The notes under the pieces: model-generated
What the model saw: only the letters and a program-made list of their open reading frames with translations
Databases searched by the model: none
Told to the model about the DNA's origin: nothing
Source: Psychrobacter sp. PL19
GTDB taxonomy: Bacteria; Pseudomonadota; Gammaproteobacteria; Pseudomonadales; Moraxellaceae
Assembly: GCF_017875835.1 (NCBI RefSeq)
Contig: NZ_JAGING010000001.1
Coordinates: 2,108,001 to 2,172,000, forward strand
Length of the DNA: 64,000 bases
Direction of reading: 5' to 3'
Program-made: the position numbers and the translations under genes
In this document: in pieces, positions 15,563 to 25,591 of the stretch
Layout of the letters: the number at the start of each line of letters is the position of its first letter
Numbering within the stretch: position 1 is the stretch's first letter

Positions 15563-16174
15563 TTAAAAAGCCGGCTGCCGTCTAGGTATTGCGCTCAAAA
15601 ATTCCATACGTGCTTGGTTGTCATGGACAAATTCACCTAGCATAGCGGTTGTACGGGTAGTTGAGTGTTGCTTATTGACACCGCGCATCATCATACACAT
15701 GTGGGATGCATCCATCACTACCGCCACGCCGCGACAGCCAGTCACATCCATAATAGTTTGTGCCACTTGTTCGCTCAAGTTCTCTTGAACTTGTAAACGA
15801 CGAGCAAACATGTCTACGATACGAGCAAATTTTGATAAGCCTAGTACTTGCCCATTGGGTAAGTAACCAATATGCGCGATACCATGAAAAGGTAGCATAT
15901 GGTGTTCACACAAGGAATAAAACTCAATGTTTTGTACCAATACTAACTCACGATTGGTCGATGGGAACAAGGCACTATTGACTACCTCATCTAGGTTTTG
16001 ATGATAACCTCGAGTCAAATGAGCAAAGGCTTTTGCTGCGCGCATGGGCGTATCTCCAAGACCTGGACGTTCTAGGTCTTCGCCAGTTGAAGTAATCAGC
16101 TGACGATAGGACTCAATGCTTTCTTGATAGTTTGATGTTATTGTTGAGGTATTACTCATAAGTTTGGCAGCCAT
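15563..16174 (-). CDS. folE: GTP cyclohydrolase I
   Basis: Converts GTP to 7,8-dihydroneopterin triphosphate, the first step of folate synthesis. The protein has 203 residues, typical for bacterial Fol[14 protein letters not shown] contains the zinc Cys and His; a second zinc Cys lies in the region around [10 protein letters not shown]. GRxQxQE appears as [14 protein letters not shown]. An in-frame ATG 15 bases further in (MSNTST) is an alternative start. It is cytoplasmic and appears to be a single-gene transcript ending at 15371-15394. Confidence 0.96.
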   Translation of the reverse strand: MAAKLMSNTSTITSNYQESIESYRQLITSTGEDLERPGLGDTPMRAAKAFAHLTRGYHQNLDEVVNSALFPSTNRELVLVQNIEFYSLCEHHMLPFHGIAHIGYLPNGQVLGLSKFARIVDMFARRLQVQENLSEQVAQTIMDVTGCRGVAVVMDASHMCMMMRGVNKQHSTTRTTAMLGEFVHDNQARMEFLSAIPRRQPAF

Positions 16175-16473
16175 CCAAAATGTGGGTGTAGCTTAACGCT
16201 AAATCCTATTTTGTAAAGGATTTTTTAAAAATTGTGCAAGCTGGAAAGGACTGTGATTATACTTGAAGTCTGCTCAATTTCATACTGCTATGGACAATGC
16301 CCAGTGGTTTAATAAATGCAGGTTAAGACTAAGTGCCAATAGTTTACGACTGTTTACTTAATTTGATTCGTGTATAATGCAACATCTTCTCATATTCATT
16401 GGGCTGCAACTCAGTATTGGTTATCTACCATATCGAAATTAGCAGTCATTCGATCGGTCAACAAGGAATTATT

Positions 16474-17283
16474 ATGCTACTTCAAGGACAACGCTTTGTC
16501 GTCACCGGCATCGCCAGCAAACTCTCTATCGCTTGGGCTATTGCTGAAGCATTGCATCGTGAGGGGGCATCTTTGATTTTGACCTATCCAAACGATAAAA
16601 TAAAAAAACGGGTGGATATGGCAGCTGAAAAATTTGAGGCTGATTTAGTACTTGAGTGCGACGTGGCGTCTGATGACTCTATTGCTGCCTGTTTTGAGCA
16701 AGTCACGGCCCATTGGGGTGATGGTATTGATGGCGTGGTACATGCGATTGGTTTTGCACCAATGGATCAGCTCAATGGTGATTTTACCAGTGCCACTACT
16801 CGTGAAGGCAGCCAAATTGCTCATGATATCTCAAGTTATAGCTTTGTCGCTTTGGCCAAAGAAGCTCGCGAGCTACTAGCAATGCGTCACGGTTCTATGC
16901 TGACCTTAACTTATGAAGGTAGCATTTCTGTATTGCCAAATTACAACGTGATGGGTATGGCAAAAGCCAGTCTAGAAGCCAGTGTCCGTTACCTAGCAAC
17001 CTCAATGGGCGGTGAAGGTATTCGTGTCAATGCTATTTCAGCCGGACCTATTCGTACTCTGGCAGCCAGTGGCATTAAGTCATTTCGAAAAATGCTCGAT
17101 ATTAGTGAAAAAATCGCACCCTTACAGCGTAATATCAGTCAGATGGAAGTGGGTAATGCGGCGCTATTCTTGCTATCACCATGGGCATCCGGTATAACGG
17201 GCGAGATTATGTTTGTTGATGCAGGCTTCAATACTGTGGCTATTAGTGAGCAATTAATGATGCTTGATGAGCCTCAAAAGTAA
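16474..17283 (+). CDS. fabI: Enoyl-[acyl-carrier-protein] reductase (NADH)
   Basis: Last reductive step of fatty-acid elongation; target of triclosan. The start is taken at the ATG at 16474, after CAAGGAATT; 25 codons upstream in frame do not look coding. With this start the product has 269 residues, the usual size. Features are [20 protein letters not shown] (nucleotide binding), the catalytic [12 protein letters not shown] with the Tyr-x6-Lys spacing, and [14 protein letters not shown]. It is a single gene followed by a terminator at 17362-17386. The 16175-16473 stretch between folE and fabI must hold both promoters, but none is clear enough to mark. Confidence 0.96.
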   Translation: MLLQGQRFVVTGIASKLSIAWAIAEALHREGASLILTYPNDKIKKRVDMAAEKFEADLVLECDVASDDSIAACFEQVTAHWGDGIDGVVHAIGFAPMDQLNGDFTSATTREGSQIAHDISSYSFVALAKEARELLAMRHGSMLTLTYEGSISVLPNYNVMGMAKASLEASVRYLATSMGGEGIRVNAISAGPIRTLAASGIKSFRKMLDISEKIAPLQRNISQMEVGNAALFLLSPWASGITGEIMFVDAGFNTVAISEQLMMLDEPQK

Positions 17284-17361
17284 TCGAAATTAGTAAGTCA
17301 GTCGGTTAGCAGCTGGTAATTCACCATTTAAAATTAACCGCTGGCTCTTGTGAATATAAGG

Positions 17362-17386
17362 AAGACAGCCAAAAGCTGTCTTTTTT
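17362..17386 (+). terminator. Rho-independent terminator after fabI
   Basis: Arms AAGACAGC (17362-17369) and GCTGTCTT (17375-17382) are perfect and followed by a T run. Confidence 0.88.
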
Positions 17387-17433
17387 AGTTATACTAAGCG
17401 TTTTTTCCGGTAATGAGCTTTTAGGCAAGGGCA

Positions 17434-17694
17434 ATGATCACTAAACTACCGAAGTGGATACTGTGGGGCGGGGCGGTACTAGCGTTTAGTGCCGGCTGCG
17501 TCAGTACGGCAGCGTTGATGGGTTTTACCAGTCTATCGGTATCGCATGTCACGGGCAACGTTAGTCTGTTTTCAGCAGCCGTAGCGCATTTTGATGGTCC
17601 CAGTATTTTATATATTGGTGTCTTACTATTGGCATTTTTGGCCGGGGCTATATTAAGTGGTTTTGTGATTGGGCAAACCTCTCTAAAGCTTGGT
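17434..17694 (+). pseudogene. DUF1275 (YoaK-like) membrane protein, 5' fragment
   Basis: The first 87 codons of a DUF1275 inner-membrane protein: GFTSLSVSHVTGNVS is the family signature, followed by a hydrophobic helix and IGQTSLKLG. The frame then runs into a transposase-derived repeat and ends at 17754. The 3' part of the same gene resumes at about 22994. The gene is thus interrupted by the 17684-22982 insertion, with a few dozen codons missing at the junction. Function of intact homologues is poorly known. Confidence 0.85.
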
Positions 17695-17921
17695 ACAACC
17701 TGCGCGAACGTCGTAATAGGCAGCGTAAAGGGGTCTCTGCGTATGAATCATTAACCAGGAAATGTGTTAATGATTGGCTGACACTTCTGGGCTTTCCTCC
17801 CTCAAAAACTGCTCACTAAAACACCCATTTTCACCTAGATTATCTTACCGGTTCCACACTTGTTGAACTGGCAATAGAGTATGGATTGTTACCCTAAATA
17901 ATCCTGATTTGATCGGTCCCT
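17684..17921 (+). repeat. Left flanking repeat: transposase 3' end
   Basis: 238 bases nearly identical (about 14 differences by my count) and in the same orientation to 22736-22973. It encodes AWYNLRERRN...GVSAYESLTRKCV...WLTLLGFPPSKTAH and a stop, then about 107 noncoding bases ending CGGTCCCT. It is the tail of an insertion sequence whose rest is missing on this side. Confidence 0.88.
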
Positions 17922-18112
17922 TTATAAGCCTATTTTTTATTCTAACGTGGATAGATAAATCAGAAAACCATTTTATATCATGTTGTTATTGATTTTTGGT
18001 AATGGTAATGGTAATGGAAATGGGTTGTATTATATTTTAATCATTTGACATAAGGTTTAACTCGCCGCTAAAGCAAACGAGAATGCGCCCTGATAATGTT
18101 CAAGAATAAGTA

Positions 18113-19810
18113 TTATTGCAAGATCATTTTATTAGCGATGGCAACAGCATCTTTGATTGTCCGCGAGAATTGAATTTCCCCCGGTTTATAGCGGACTCCA
18201 GCACGGCGTAATTTCACCACCATTCTTGGTTCTAAGTTATTAATAACTAATCCTATATGTTGTCTGGCAAGACTATCCTTAATCGATTCAATGGTGACAA
18301 TTGCACTCATATCAAGCATATTAACCTCAGACATATCCAGTATAACAACGCGAAGATCCGGCGTAACAATGGAAATACTTTGCAGCGCTTTTTGCGCAGA
18401 TCCGAAAAATAATGGTCCGTTAATATCATAGATGACAATATTGTCAGCGAGCTCACCGTGGAGTTCATGGTTTTTTTCCATTTCGGTTGTCTGGGTCAGC
18501 GTAATACTTCTGCGGATAAACAGCAGAGCAGATAACCCCATTCCCACTGCGACAGCAACCGTCATATCAAAGAGTACCGTTAGTGAAAAACATAAAATCA
18601 AGACAATAACATCATCCCTTGGCGCGACTTTAATAGTGTGAATAAAGTGTTTCGCTTCACTCATATTCCATGCTACTACCAATAATAAAGCCGCCATTGA
18701 CGCCATCGGGATATAAGCGAGTAAAGGCGTAAGCGCCAGTATTGAACCAAGAATAAACAAACTGTGTACTACGGATGCGAGCGGAAAACTCCCCCCAGCT
18801 TTAATGTTAGCAGCGGTGCGGGCAATGGCTGCGGTTGCAGGTATGCCACCAAATAACGGGGCAATCATATTACCAATCCCTTGCCCGATAAGCTCATCAT
18901 TGGGATTATGTTTTTTGCCTGACATACCATCAGCGACGACTGCACATAACAATGATTCAAGTGCGCCTAATATTGCAATGGTAATCGCGGCGGGTAATAG
19001 CATTTTGATAAGAGCAAAACTCAAGCCAATGGGATTACCGTTGGCGTCGGGTAAATTCCATGGCCACTCAAATGCCGGCAAAATTGCCGGGATGCCATCA
19101 CCAATTAGACCATTGATTTCATAGTGAAATCGACTGGCAATGGTTGCAACAGAAAAATCTTGACTTAGCAGGCTAAATAACCATGCAGAGATGGAGCCCA
19201 CAAGGAGTGCGATCAGATGTCCCGGTATTTTGGATCGCATGTAAGGCCAGAGTAACAATGTGATAATAGTCAGTGCGCCAATTAACAATTCTTGCCAGTT
19301 GATAGTGGGTAATGAAGACACTATCAATAAAAGCTTATCCAGATAGTCCCCATTTAGCGCTTCTATGTTGAGCCCTAGAAAATCTTTTATCTGCAACGTA
19401 CCGATAACAACACCAATACCAGCTGTGAATCCGATAATGACCGGGTAGGGAACAATCTCAATAAGCTTGCCGAGCTTGCCAACCCCCATCAATATCATAA
19501 TGATACCCGCCATAAAACCACTAACGAGCAGTCCCCCTATGCCAAACTGCTGAACAATTGGCAATAACACAACGACAAACGCCGCAGTGGGGCCTGATAT
19601 ATTCACTTTAGAACCGCCACTCAGGGCAATAACAATGCCGGCGACAATAGCCGTGTACAGTCCATGCTGAGGTGGGACACCACTTGCAATGGCTAACGCC
19701 ATAGATAGCGGAAGCGCAATCACGCCGACAGCTAACCCTGACAGAATATTCTCTTGAATATCTGAAAGTGTTATTTTGCTTGCTAAGGATTTTCTTAATG
19801 CTGAAAACAA
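18113..19810 (-). CDS. SulP-family anion transporter with STAS domain
   Basis: Inner-membrane transporter, 565 residues, with a TTG start. SulP proteins move sulfate, bicarbonate or dicarboxylates. The N-terminal 430 residues form the membrane domain, with the early signature GVIALPLSMALAIASGVPPQHGLYTA. The C-terminal STAS domain from about residue 450 has VVILDMSEVNMLDMSA. The second half of the membrane region includes GQGIGNMIAPLFGGIPATAAIARTA. It lies inside the insertion in the opposite direction to the interrupted gene. It differs clearly from the other SulP protein at 41785. The substrate cannot be assigned from the sequence. Confidence 0.9.
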   Translation of the reverse strand: MFSALRKSLASKITLSDIQENILSGLAVGVIALPLSMALAIASGVPPQHGLYTAIVAGIVIALSGGSKVNISGPTAAFVVVLLPIVQQFGIGGLLVSGFMAGIIMILMGVGKLGKLIEIVPYPVIIGFTAGIGVVIGTLQIKDFLGLNIEALNGDYLDKLLLIVSSLPTINWQELLIGALTIITLLLWPYMRSKIPGHLIALLVGSISAWLFSLLSQDFSVATIASRFHYEINGLIGDGIPAILPAFEWPWNLPDANGNPIGLSFALIKMLLPAAITIAILGALESLLCAVVADGMSGKKHNPNDELIGQGIGNMIAPLFGGIPATAAIARTAANIKAGGSFPLASVVHSLFILGSILALTPLLAYIPMASMAALLLVVAWNMSEAKHFIHTIKVAPRDDVIVLILCFSLTVLFDMTVAVAVGMGLSALLFIRRSITLTQTTEMEKNHELHGELADNIVIYDINGPLFFGSAQKALQSISIVTPDLRVVILDMSEVNMLDMSAIVTIESIKDSLARQHIGLVINNLEPRMVVKLRRAGVRYKPGEIQFSRTIKDAVAIANKMILQ

Positions 19811-20442
19811 TGTGTACTCGCTTATTGAGCGCTAACGCCCTAATCTGGGAAATCTAATCAATTTGGTGGGTTAAAATCAAGAATAAGTCTTTGTTGCCAA
19901 CGTCAATAGTTAACAATAACTTAATCAAACGTTCTGCCATCACTGATTTTTTCTACACAATCTAGGAGCGCTTATTGACCTGGTTCGCTATGAGGCGGCA
20001 TAGTTAATAATATGCAATCTTGGTATCATTAATAAAGCTGTCTATAATACTAATATTATAAACAATCAGTTAATCAGACTTGGGTAGTAAATCACTGATG
20101 CTATTTGTAGAGGTAGCATGTCAGCTTTGCTAAGAATCATTGAATTATTAAAACGATTTGTACACTTTATACGCCTTAGAAATTGATTTTGAAAGCTATA
20201 TTAACGTTATAGCAAAAGAATTAATAAAGAAAACAAGGTTTAGGCAGGAAAAACGCGCACTAGCAAGGTCTTAGTTGCAGGTGATCGTTATTCTCTTTGC
20301 ACAAAATCCTCTGCCACGATGTTGAACAGTCTTAGCGGGCCACGAAGTGGTAAAGAATACGACGTTTTGCATAAGACTCACCACGCAGGCAGGTTAATTT
20401 TAACCACTAAGACTGATCATCTTTTTAGTTTTTTTGGTATAG

Positions 20443-21255
20443 TTACCCGAGGGCGACATCCAAAGTCATCATGAGAGCAAAACCTACCATGACCCCGACG
20501 GTGGCAATATCTGAATGTTTTTCGGCCTGGGATTCCGGGATTAACTCCTCTGCCACAACATAGATCATCGCCCCTGCTGCAAAAGACAGAGCATAAGGCA
20601 ATAGAGGCTGCATATAGACAACTGCCAAAGCGCCAACCACACCGGCAACAGGTTCGACCATGCCGGAAAACTGACCATACATAAAGCTCTTTTTCCTAGA
20701 CATCCCTTCTCGCCGGAGAGGCACGGATACCGCAGCCCCCTCTGGAAAATTCTGAATACCAATACCGATAGCAAGCGCAATGGCCCCGCCGATTGAGGCT
20801 GCGGGATGTCCTACTGCAGCGGCACCAAAGGCAACACCCACCGCCAAACCTTCAGGAATATTATGGAGGGTAATCGCTAGCACCAAGAGCACAGAACGTT
20901 GCCAACTGGTTTTTATGCCTTCAGCTTCTTTTGTCGGAAAACCAGGGTGCAGGTGAGGCAGAATCTTATCGATCAACCAGAGAAAACCACCACCAGTGAG
21001 GAAACCTATGAGAGCAGGCACCCAAGGGGTCCCGCCTGTTTCTTCCACCATTTCAATGGCAGGGGCTAGCAGCGACCAGAAACTGGCTGCAATCATAACC
21101 CCTGACGCACTGCCGAGCATGCCATCCATCACCTTTCGGTTGATGGTTTTGAAAAAAAAGACCACACTTGCGCCAAGTGCTGTTACAAACCAAGTGAAAC
21201 AAGTCGCGAGAAAAGCCTGCATCACGGGAGAAAGTTGCAAAAACCAATCGACCAT
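20443..21255 (-). CDS. ZIP-family divalent metal transporter
   Basis: Inner-membrane ZIP transporter of 270 residues with eight predicted membrane segments. [10 protein letters not shown] (helix IV) and NFPEGAAV (helix V) are the metal-binding motifs. A loop around residues 102-110 (LPHLHPGF) carries extra His residues. An AGGAACAG site precedes the ATG. Members import zinc or iron, or in some GufA-type cases export them. It is the second cargo gene of the insertion, 632 bases upstream of the SulP gene on the same strand, so they are probably separate transcripts. That 19811-20442 gap has no other gene I can support. Confidence 0.9.
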   Translation of the reverse strand: MVDWFLQLSPVMQAFLATCFTWFVTALGASVVFFFKTINRKVMDGMLGSASGVMIAASFWSLLAPAIEMVEETGGTPWVPALIGFLTGGGFLWLIDKILPHLHPGFPTKEAEGIKTSWQRSVLLVLAITLHNIPEGLAVGVAFGAAAVGHPAASIGGAIALAIGIGIQNFPEGAAVSVPLRREGMSRKKSFMYGQFSGMVEPVAGVVGALAVVYMQPLLPYALSFAAGAMIYVVAEELIPESQAEKHSDIATVGVMVGFALMMTLDVALG

Positions 21256-21761
21256 TTTACCTGTTCCTTAAAATGTATTTAAACAGACTCAAAGACTCAT
21301 TCGCGCGCTGTTGATGCCGCGTTTCCAAGTGTGCAACTTGCGCCTTGGTTACGATAACGCTTTGTCCGAGTCTGCCAGATGGACTTAACCCTCCTAACAG
21401 AAAAAGCGGGACAGCCAAACCTTTTAAGCACAATTATATGTTAATAAAACACGCAATTTATCTCCAAAATGGTCAAGAATTTGTGCGTTCAAGCGACAAT
21501 CTCAGCTCGCTCATTCTGATGGAAACAATCGGGTCATATTAATACCAAATGAATTAAATTGATGATCAGATTAGGTGTTTTCTAAAAATAAGCAACTAAC
21601 TGTATTAAAAAGTTAAAAGAAAAAATAAACCTGATCACTTAATAATTTCTTTGGAACCAATCAAACATGGGTAACTCCTTGACAAGGAGAGTCTGAGGGA
21701 TCAAGCGACGTTATTTAAACCAATTGCTCTGCCAAAAGCAGTTTATATAACAGTAAAAAAT

Positions 21762-22879
21762 ATGCCGATACTTGACCGAACACAACTTGAACCCTCAGAC
21801 AAATTGCATCTTCTCGCAAAAACACTCTTTTGCCAAGCTCATGGCAACATTACTTCTTTAGCCAATTATTTTTCTATCTCCAGAAAAGCAGTCTACGCAG
21901 CACGCGATGCTCTGCAGGTAGCATTGAATGCGTTAATTTCTGATAAGGAAAAATCAGACTGCATTATCAGTGTTGCTGTCGATAAATTTCAGTTACGTCG
22001 GGCTATCGTGGCTTTATCCATTACATCCGCCAACTCTATTCGCGCCATTCAAGATCAAATTCCCATTATCTACCCTGGCTGCTCCGTTAGTTTTGGTTAT
22101 ATTCAAGGGGTGATCATTGAAGCACAAAAAACGCGGCATTATTTAACAAAACCGTACCATTAGCCAATATTGAAAGTATTGCTATTGAACGGTATACTTT
22201 TGCAGGCCAAGCGGTTCAAAAAATTCGCCAGGCTTTTTGCTGTATTAATTTGCTGTATTAATTTTAGGAGCGGAGAGTTAATGACACCTGATGCCGCACA
22301 GCGATTGCTTACTCAAGCAATAACGCTCTTACGCAAAACCGAGCACAGAGATTGCAAATTTGTAGCACGCTACCTAGAGAATCGACTCATTGGCTTAACT
22401 TCTGCAACATCAGCATTATATCAACGTTTATCAGCGCTCCGATGCCAATACCCTGATGCGGTTATCTCACTGACCTGCCGTATAATTGAACGTAAAAGGA
22501 AACTAAAAAAAATGAATCTATGAAAGCGCCGTGATGTGACAATCAAAATAGCGGGCACGTATTATTTACTCGGCCGCGAACTCATTGATACAGAGGTTAC
22601 TGAAATCATGCGTAAAATAGAGCAACTCCTCCACACTCGGCATATGGCATCAAGTGCCATTGAAGGATTTAATGTAACCTTGCGAAATTATCTTTATGCA
22701 AGGAAATGAGTTAATCAAGATTTCTTAGCATTATTTAAAGCTTGGTATGACCTGCGCGAACGTCGTAATGAGCAGCGTAAAGGGGTCTCTGCGTATGAAT
22801 CATTAACCAGGAAATGTGTTAAGGATTGGCTGACACTTCTGGGCTTCCCGCCCTCAAAAACCGCTCACTAAAACACCCA
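21762..22879 (+). pseudogene. Decayed transposase gene at the right end of the insertion
   Basis: A frame from 21762 (133 codons, with a helix-turn-helix-like region ITSLANYFSISRKAVYAARD) is followed by short frames with breaks. They continue as PDAAQRLLTQAITLLRK, then ASSAIEGFNVTLRNYLYARK, then a stop, then QDFLALFKAWYDLRERRNEQ and GVSAYESLTRKCVKDW to LLGFPPSKTAH. The latter part matches an ISNCY-like class of transposases by eye. At least two frameshifts or stops interrupt it, so it is inactive. The 21256-21761 region between it and the ZIP gene has only a weak frame I cannot support. Confidence 0.65.
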
Positions 22880-22973
22880 CTTTCACCTAGATTATCTTAC
22901 CGGTTCCGTATTTGTTGAACTGGCGATAGAGTGTGGATTGTTACCCTAAATAATCCTGATTTGATCGGTCCCT
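22736..22973 (+). repeat. Right flanking repeat: transposase 3' end
   Basis: Direct repeat of 17684-17921, here attached to the decayed transposase body. It ends CGGTCCCT at 22973; the next bases ATTTTTTAT are also shared with the left side, which has ten extra bases in between. Confidence 0.88.
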
Positions 22974-22993
22974 ATTTTTTATATCAGTAGCAT

Positions 22994-23387
22994 GATTATT
23001 TAGGACAATTAGCGGCGGCAATGGCCTGCGGATTACAAAATGCTATGGTCGCTACGTATAGCAGCGAGGTCATACGTACGACCCATTTGACAGGTTTGAC
23101 ATCCGACATGGGCGCAGCGATTGGTAACTGGCTAACAGGTCGCCGCATCAGCAAATCTACATTAGGCTTTCAAGCTATTATTTGGTATTTTTTTGCGGGG
23201 AGGGGGCGGGGTAGTGGGTGCATTTTTATATGCCAGAGTGGGTTATGGCGCGTTATTTGTGCCCATTACGATTGTACTTGCGGTAGCATTTTTTTATAAC
23301 CATGCATCTGAGCGGCTACCCGAAAAATGCCAACGTAGAAAAAAAGGCGCTCATCAGAGTAATAAGCGCTTTTCTTATAATTTATAG
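22994..23387 (+). pseudogene. DUF1275 membrane protein, 3' fragment with a frameshift
   Basis: Resumes the gene begun at 17434: DYLGQLAAAMACGLQNAM, then HLTGLTSDMGAAIG, the second family signature. At about 23193-23205, in a G-rich run, the frame shifts and continues as GVVGAFLYARVGYGALFVP to the stop at 23387. The gene therefore carries both an insertion and a frameshift and is non-functional. Confidence 0.82.
23341..23374 (+). terminator. Probable terminator at the end of the DUF1275 remnant
   Basis: AAAAGGCGCT (with one bulged G) pairs with AGCGCTTTT across a loop of about 13 bases, followed by T-rich sequence. It overlaps the last codons. Confidence 0.45.
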
Positions 23388-23432
23388 CTTAGTGTTATAG
23401 CCTTGTCACGCAGGTTAACTTAATTAGATAGA

Positions 23433-23594
23433 CTACTCTTCGTCTTCTTTATGGTCTTCATGTTCATGGAGACCTTGCATCATATCGAGCGCCGAGTCAT
23501 CGGTACGCTGTTGGTCTTCTTTAGCAAGGCTATCTTGATTGATATCTTTTGGTGCCATTTTGGTGGTTGAGTCAGGCTTATCACGATTGTCCAT
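23433..23594 (-). CDS. 53-residue acidic hydrophilic protein
   Basis: An ATG-started frame preceded on the minus strand by GGGAGTACCTC, a good ribosome-binding site. The product (MDNRDKPDSTTKMAPKDI...) is almost wholly hydrophilic and ends in the acidic/His run HEHEDHKEDEE. It has no cysteine or membrane segment. No family is recognised. Codon quality and the ribosome-binding site favour a real gene. The 30-base palindrome at 23651-23680, 57 bases upstream of the start, may be its operator. Confidence 0.6.
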   Translation of the reverse strand: MDNRDKPDSTTKMAPKDINQDSLAKEDQQRTDDSALDMMQGLHEHEDHKEDEE

Positions 23595-23650
23595 GAGGTA
23601 CTCCCAATTTTTTTTATTAATTCTTCAATGATCTTACCATTAATTAAATT

Positions 23651-23680
23651 CTAAAAGTGTCAGTCAACTGACACTTTTAG
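23651..23680. promoter_or_regulatory. Near-perfect 30-base palindrome
   Basis: Perfect 14-base arms (23651-23664 CTAAAAGTGTCAGT; 23667-23680 ACTGACACTTTTAG) with a two-base centre. Such a tiny loop disfavours an RNA terminator and favours a dimeric repressor site. It lies between the 53-residue protein gene and the dicarboxylate transporter gene, which diverge. A terminator cannot be fully excluded because the arms end A-rich and T-rich. Confidence 0.6.
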
Positions 23681-23993
23681 ATTAACCCATTGAGTATGTG
23701 ATATTGGTCACTAGTTGTACAGGGATGATGTGCGATTATTTAGTGACGGTATGTAACGACATATCAACCTGATTTGACCGCCTAAGGTGAGTTATCACAG
23801 TCAGGGAATGATAAAGCCATATTGCTAATAAGGTTTTTTTAGAACACTATAAAAAGTATTCGGGTGGAGAATATTCCTGTTATGATGACAGCGTATTTTG
23901 GTAGGGCCGTTATAGAGCTATTGCTAATGGTTAAAATTTATCTTTACCTCCTATAATTTTTATCACTGTCTTTGGACACAATAAGGACATTTT

Positions 23994-25415
23994 ATGTCAG
24001 AGCAGAAATTAGACAGCCATCTTCCTGATGATGGCAACGAATATTTATTTACTGATACTTTTCCAAAGGGCACTGGTAAAGGGCTGATAGTAGTAGTGAT
24101 AGCTGCGATTGTCAGTATGATTATTTACAACGTCCTGCCGTACGATATCAGTGCCAATAAAGGTCTCACTTTACTGTTCTTTATTGGCGTGTTGTGGTTG
24201 ACTGAAGCGGTGCATGTGACTATTACCGCGATATTGGTCGTCGTAATAGGCGCACTTATTGGCATACCAGACTTTGATGCCGAAATTGGCCTACAAAGTT
24301 TTGCCAACCCGATTATTTATTTGTTCTTTGGGGGTTTTGCATTAGCAGCGGCGCTACATGTGCAGAAATTGGATAGAAAAATTGCGCTTAAGATTCTGTC
24401 GATGGCCGGTGGCAATCTTAGAACTGCGGTATTTTTGATATTTGGAGTGACTGCATTTTTATCGATGTGGATATCGAATACAGCCACTGCGGCAATGATG
24501 TTGCCATTGGCGCTGGGTATTTTAACCCAGGTCGACCGTGAAAACGACCGCGGCACTTTCGTATTTGTGCTATTAGGTATTGCTTATTCTGCCAGCCTTG
24601 GGGGTTTGGGTACTATCGTGGGCTCACCGCCTAATGCCATCGCTGCCAAAGCGCTTGATATCGCTTTTGTTGATTGGATGAAGTTTGGTATTCCCATGAT
24701 GTTGGTATTGTTGCCACTATTATTAGGGGCCATGTATCTTTTTCTTAAACCCAATCTTAATCGTCAGGTAGCACTCAACGAAGATGATCCTATTGCATGG
24801 AATAAACCCCGTGTACTGACAATTATTGTGTTTATCGCAACCGCATCGAGCTGGATACTCTCTAAAAAAATCGGTGCCGCGCTTAATATTGATGATGTGG
24901 ATTCTATTGTCGCATTGTTAGCAGCATCAGCAGTGGTTAGCTTAGGTTTGGTGTCATGGAAACAAGTCTCTGACAACACCGACTGGGGCGTACTCATGTT
25001 GTTCGGTGGTGGTATCGCGCTATCAACGGTGCTAAAAGTCTCAGGGGCCTCTTTGATTCTTGGTCAAGCGGTCGCCAATGGGTTGTCATCTGCACCGCTT
25101 ATCTTAGTGGTAATTTCAGTAGCAGCATTCATTATCTTCTTAACAGAGTTTGCCTCTAATACCGCTTCTGCTGCGCTTTTAGTACCCGTATTTGCGGCTA
25201 TTGCCGAGCAAATGGGTCTGCCGCCTGCCGTATTGGTAATGATTATTGGTATTGGTGCCTCGTGTGCCTTTATGTTACCCGTTGCCACCCCACCAAATGC
25301 GATTGTCTTTGGTACTGGGCTTATTAAACAGTCAGAGATGGTACGTACTGGTGTGATACTTAATATCATTGCCACCTTTGTAGTCGGATTATGGGCGTAT
25401 TTCTTCCTGCTCTAA
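23994..25415 (+). CDS. DASS/SLC13-family sodium:dicarboxylate symporter
   Basis: Inner-membrane transporter of 473 residues with about 11-12 membrane segments. Both DASS substrate/sodium sites are visible: the first SNTATAAMMLP at about 160-170 and the second SNTASAALLVP at about 389-399. A GSPPNAI-type loop follows the first and ATPPNAIVFG follows the second. The family imports succinate, malate, fumarate or citrate with sodium. ATAAGGACATTTT precedes the ATG. It is a single gene ending in the terminator at 25455-25492. Which carboxylate it takes cannot be read from sequence. Confidence 0.93.
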   Translation: MSEQKLDSHLPDDGNEYLFTDTFPKGTGKGLIVVVIAAIVSMIIYNVLPYDISANKGLTLLFFIGVLWLTEAVHVTITAILVVVIGALIGIPDFDAEIGLQSFANPIIYLFFGGFALAAALHVQKLDRKIALKILSMAGGNLRTAVFLIFGVTAFLSMWISNTATAAMMLPLALGILTQVDRENDRGTFVFVLLGIAYSASLGGLGTIVGSPPNAIAAKALDIAFVDWMKFGIPMMLVLLPLLLGAMYLFLKPNLNRQVALNEDDPIAWNKPRVLTIIVFIATASSWILSKKIGAALNIDDVDSIVALLAASAVVSLGLVSWKQVSDNTDWGVLMLFGGGIALSTVLKVSGASLILGQAVANGLSSAPLILVVISVAAFIIFLTEFASNTASAALLVPVFAAIAEQMGLPPAVLVMIIGIGASCAFMLPVATPPNAIVFGTGLIKQSEMVRTGVILNIIATFVVGLWAYFFLL

Positions 25416-25454
25416 TTGCTAACTAATTGAGTATTGTAACAGCTAATTTTAGAA

Positions 25455-25492
25455 CCTGATGTCTATGCAACAGCTAGACATCGGGTTTTTTT
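25455..25492 (+). terminator. Rho-independent terminator after the dicarboxylate transporter
   Basis: CTGATGTCTA pairs with TAGACATCGG, followed by seven T bases at 25486-25492. Confidence 0.85.
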
Positions 25493-25591
25493 ATGGCTTT
25501 TGATGGTGGTTGTCTCGAATAGTGATATATGGCTTATCACATTATCATAAAAGGACAAGTAATCTCATACCATGAAACGGATTCACTAAAA

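Larger units (their letters stand above)
17684..22982. mobile_element. Composite insertion of about 5.3 kb within a DUF1275 gene
   Basis: The two halves of a DUF1275 gene (17434-17694 and 22994-23387) are separated by this block. It is bounded by two directly repeated transposase 3' ends (17684-17921 and 22736-22973). Its cargo is a SulP anion transporter, a ZIP metal transporter and a decayed transposase gene. I could not define target-site duplications or terminal inverted repeats. The structure fits a composite transposon or recombination between two IS copies; which of the two is not decided. Confidence 0.75.

Noticed and set aside
21345..21542. 65-codon frame upstream of the ZIP gene
   Set aside because: No ribosome-binding site, mixed composition, and no continuity with neighbours.
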